DNA of 16,508 nt, from NCBI GenBank assembly GCA_900757485.1, contig CAAEOA010000220.1, positions 1-16,508 on the forward strand. Direction: 5' to 3'. A program made the position numbers and the translations under genes. The notes beneath the pieces are model-generated. The model was not told where the DNA came from, ran no database searches, and saw only the letters and a list, made by a program, of their open reading frames with translations. Position 1 is the stretch's first letter; each line of letters opens with the position of its first letter. Positions 14,003-16,508 of the stretch are shown piece by piece. The DNA is from Oscillospiraceae bacterium (GTDB lineage Bacteria > Bacillota > Clostridia > Oscillospirales > Ruminococcaceae).

Positions 14003-16402
14003 ATGAATGAATTATTAACTATCTCAGAGCGAACCATTAAATCGCTTGAGTTCGATAAAATACGAAATATGTTGGCAGAGTTGACTTGCTGTGAGGATGC
14101 AAAAAATGCAGCTTTGCAACTGCAGCCATCGGTAGACTTGATGACAGTGCGGGAGGAAGTTCAAAAGACTGCTGATTTTTATACGCTGGTTGTCAGTTAT
14201 GGAACGCCGACCTTTTATCATTTGAAAAATCCGATTGGTACCGTCAGACGTGCCAAAGCCGGAAGTACATTGACGCCGGGAGAACTGCTGCGAATTGCCG
14301 AGGTTTTACGGCAAATTCGGCTTTTGGATGAGTGGGTAGGACAGAATAAAACAATGCCGGAAGGCTTAAATCCGATGTTTTCCGAATTGTCTCCCAATAA
14401 ATATCTGGAACAGCAGATATCCTCCGCCATTTTGTCTGAGGAAGAAATTGACGATAACGCCAGTCCCGAACTGGCAGCAATCCGCAGAAAAATCAAAAAT
14501 ACACAGCTGCGCGTCAGAGAGCAACTGGAAAAAATAATTCGTTCCCAACAATATCAAAAGTATCTGCAGGAGCAGATTATTACGATGCGGGACGGCAGAT
14601 TTGTTGTGCCGGTCAAGGCGGAGCATCGGAGCGAAATCGGAGGATTGGTTCACGACACTTCTTCCAGCGGTTCTACTTTATTTATTGAGCCGTCTGCGGT
14701 GGTGGAGGCAAATAATGAGATTCGGGTGCTGGAAGGCAAGGAACAGGATGAAATTCAGCGTATTTTGCAGGCGCTTTCTGCAGAATGTGCCACGTTCGGA
14801 GATAGTATTATTTCTTCCTACCAGCTGGCAATTACCCTGAATTTGTATTTTTGCAAAGCAAATCTGGCAGCGCGGATGAATGCGAATCAACCTGAGGTTA
14901 CCGACAGCGGCGTGATTCGCCTGAATAAAGCCAGACATCCGTTAATTGACAAAAATAAGGTCGTACCGGTTGATATTCATTTGGGGGAGCAATTTACCAC
15001 ATTGGTTGTTACCGGACCGAATACCGGCGGAAAAACGGTCACCCTAAAAACACTGGGCCTGTTGACCTTGATGACGATGTCCGGCTTATTGATACCGGTA
15101 GGAGACAATAGTGTTATATCTATTTTTGAAGAAGTTTTGGTAGACATCGGAGATGAGCAGAGCATCGAACAAAGCTTGTCTACTTTCTCGGCGCATATGA
15201 CGAATATCGTGTCTATTTTAAAGCAGGCGAGTTTTCGTTCGCTGGTCCTTCTGGATGAGTTGGGCTCAGGAACCGATCCGGTAGAGGGTGCTGCACTGGC
15301 GATATCTGTTTTGGAAAATTTGCGGGGCAGAGGATGCCGGATTGCTGCGTCGACTCATTATGCCGAGCTTAAAATTTATGCATTGGAGACCGAAAAGGTA
15401 GAAAACGCTTGCTGTGAATTTGACGTTGCTACTTTGCAGCCGACCTATCGGTTGTTGGTTGGTGTTCCGGGTCGTTCCAATGCCTTTGCAATCAGCAGCC
15501 GGCTGGGACTGGATGAGAAGATTATTGACTATGCCAAAAGCTTGATTGCCACTGACAGTAAACGATTTGAAGATGTCATTGATAAATTAGAGGAATCCCG
15601 GCAGGGACTGGAGCAGGAAAAAACAGCATTGTCTGAAAAAAATCGGGAAATCGAACAATATAAAGAAGAAATCAAAAAGTTAAAAAACAGCCTGAACTCG
15701 AGCAAAGAGCGGGAAACGGAACTGGCTCGGATGCAGGCGCGCAAAATGCTGAGTGACATTCAATCGCGCGCGCTCTCTCTCATGGAAGAATTAGAGGAAA
15801 TCAAAAAAAGCAAAGATAAAGAGGAGTTTTCCAAGCTGGTCGGAGCGGCAAAATCACAGTTGAAAGGAAAATTGCAAAAATTAGAGGATGCCGCTAATCC
15901 CGTTCAGGATCAAGAGAGAGAAACTTATGTTTTGCCGAGAAAGTTGAAAATAGGCGACTCGGTGCAGTTAATAGATGTAGGGAGTAAAGGCAAGGTGATC
16001 AGTGACGCAGACAAAAAAGGTCGTTATCAGATTCAATCCGGTTATATGAAAATCTGGGTGGAAGAAAGTAATCTACGTCTGCTTGATAATCATTCCGGGA
16101 CTAATAAACAGACGGTCGGAAAAGCGACTCGCACCGTTAAGAACAAGGTGGAAAGGGATGCCAAAACCGAGATTGATCTGCGCGGATACACCGTGGATGA
16201 AGCACTTATGGATTTGGATATGTTTATTGACAATGCAGTTATGACTAACGTCAATGTCATTTCTATTATTCACGGAAAGGGAACCGGCGTATTGCGTACC
16301 GCAGTGCAGGCACATTTGAAAAAGCATAAAAGCATAAAATCGTTTCGTTTGGGCGTGTTTGGTGAAGGAGAATCCGGTGTTACCATTGCAGAATTGAAAT
16401 AG
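14003..16402 (+). CDS. mutS2: endonuclease MutS2 / ribosome-rescue factor (RqcU)
   Basis: This 799-residue protein has the full MutS2 architecture. It has a lever/clamp region (about 1-300) and an ABC-type ATPase with Walker A GPNTGGKT (338-345), Walker B LVLLDELGSGTDP (414-426) and ASTHYAELK. A charged coiled coil (about 515-610), a KOW-like segment (LKIGDSVQLIDVGSKGKV) and a C-terminal Smr domain follow; the Smr domain has DLRG (725-728) and HGKGTG (757-762). MutS2 suppresses homologous recombination in some bacteria; in Bacillus it detects collided ribosomes and splits or rescues them. The mismatch-recognition domain of MutS1 is absent, as expected. The ATG at 14003 agrees with the family N-terminus, but the only Shine-Dalgarno-like sequence, GGAG, is about 15 nt away, so initiation may be weak or coupled. 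Confidence 0.96.
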   Translation: MNELLTISERTIKSLEFDKIRNMLAELTCCEDAKNAALQLQPSVDLMTVREEVQKTADFYTLVVSYGTPTFYHLKNPIGTVRRAKAGSTLTPGELLRIAEVLRQIRLLDEWVGQNKTMPEGLNPMFSELSPNKYLEQQISSAILSEEEIDDNASPELAAIRRKIKNTQLRVREQLEKIIRSQQYQKYLQEQIITMRDGRFVVPVKAEHRSEIGGLVHDTSSSGSTLFIEPSAVVEANNEIRVLEGKEQDEIQRILQALSAECATFGDSIISSYQLAITLNLYFCKANLAARMNANQPEVTDSGVIRLNKARHPLIDKNKVVPVDIHLGEQFTTLVVTGPNTGGKTVTLKTLGLLTLMTMSGLLIPVGDNSVISIFEEVLVDIGDEQSIEQSLSTFSAHMTNIVSILKQASFRSLVLLDELGSGTDPVEGAALAISVLENLRGRGCRIAASTHYAELKIYALETEKVENACCEFDVATLQPTYRLLVGVPGRSNAFAISSRLGLDEKIIDYAKSLIATDSKRFEDVIDKLEESRQGLEQEKTALSEKNREIEQYKEEIKKLKNSLNSSKERETELARMQARKMLSDIQSRALSLMEELEEIKKSKDKEEFSKLVGAAKSQLKGKLQKLEDAANPVQDQERETYVLPRKLKIGDSVQLIDVGSKGKVISDADKKGRYQIQSGYMKIWVEESNLRLLDNHSGTNKQTVGKATRTVKNKVERDAKTEIDLRGYTVDEALMDLDMFIDNAVMTNVNVISIIHGKGTGVLRTAVQAHLKKHKSIKSFRLGVFGEGESGVTIAELK

Positions 16403-16415
16403 AGCACAAAATAAT

Positions 16416-16451
16416 AGCCCCATTAGTGAAATTCATTTCACTAATGGGGCT
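16416..16451. terminator. strong hairpin terminator after mutS2
   Basis: AGCCCCATTAGTGAAAT (16416-16432) is repeated exactly in inverse orientation at 16435-16451, an essentially continuous stem of about 15-16 bp with a tiny loop. The plus-strand tail TTGCTGTTGTGATT is only moderately T-rich. The minus-strand tail is ATTATTTTGTG. It probably terminates mutS2 and a gene entering from the right. Confidence 0.7.
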
Positions 16452-16462
16452 TGCTGTTGTGA

Positions 16463-16508
16463 TTAATATTCCGCAGAGCCGGTTGTACGGGGAAACGGAA
16501 TGGCATCA
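16463..16508 (-). CDS. possible C-terminal end of an unidentified convergent gene
   Basis: On the minus strand the last 46 nt can be read as 14 codons, DAIPFPRTTGSAEY, followed by TAA at 16463-16465. The hairpin at 16416-16451 comes shortly after, as expected for a gene end. The codons resemble those of the window. The piece is far too short to identify, and an open frame of this length is easily due to chance. Confidence 0.3.
   Translation of the reverse strand, partial: DAIPFPRTTGSAEY

Overview
The window looks like chromosomal DNA of a low-to-moderate-GC Firmicute, most probably a Clostridia member of the Oscillospirales/Ruminococcaceae type. The grounds are the transamidosome genes gatA-gatB, the ybeY-dgkA-era-yqzL-recO block continuing into mutS2, AGGAGG-type ribosome binding sites, TTGACA/TATAAT promoters and short intrinsic terminators. 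The lineage is inferred from gene content and protein style, not from a search.

Layout: (1) 1-1922 (+) holds the 3' end of gatA and all of gatB (Glu/Asp-tRNA amidotransferase). (2) 1957-3117 holds a bidirectional terminator and phoH on the minus strand, with a good promoter overlapped by a dense set of TGAAAT/ATTTCA words. (3) 3178-3347 is a self-contained tRNA-Pro(CGG) unit with promoter and terminator. (4) 3478-10643 is a carbohydrate module. It has a monocistronic SGNH/GDSL hydrolase (+), a tight minus-strand operon read in the order Gfo/Idh/MocA oxidoreductase, ThuA-like protein, second Gfo/Idh/MocA oxidoreductase, GH3 glycosidase, and a divergent AraC-type regulator. (5) 10644-11060 is non-coding and carries the likely ybeY promoter. 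(6) 11061-16402 (+) is the housekeeping run ybeY, dgkA, era, yqzL-like, recO, mutS2. (7) 16416-16451 is a strong hairpin, followed by what may be the last codons of a convergent minus-strand gene.

How the parts work together: gatAB serves tRNA charging. YbeY, Era, PhoH and MutS2 belong to ribosome/RNA quality control, RecO to recombinational repair and DgkA to lipid recycling. The carbohydrate operon has the parts expected for intracellular breakdown of a beta-linked (xylo- or gluco-) oligosaccharide or glycoside: a glycosidase, two sugar dehydrogenase-family enzymes and a ThuA-type protein. It probably answers to the divergent AraC regulator through overlapping back-to-back promoters. There is no transporter in the window.

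Most notable: phoH is separated from ybeY, its usual neighbour, by about 8 kb containing the tRNA and the sugar module, and points the opposite way. The two Gfo/Idh proteins differ at a key active-site position. The SGNH hydrolase lacks the usual catalytic Asp. The yqzL-like gene runs 98 nt into recO. No phage, IS element or CRISPR array is visible.
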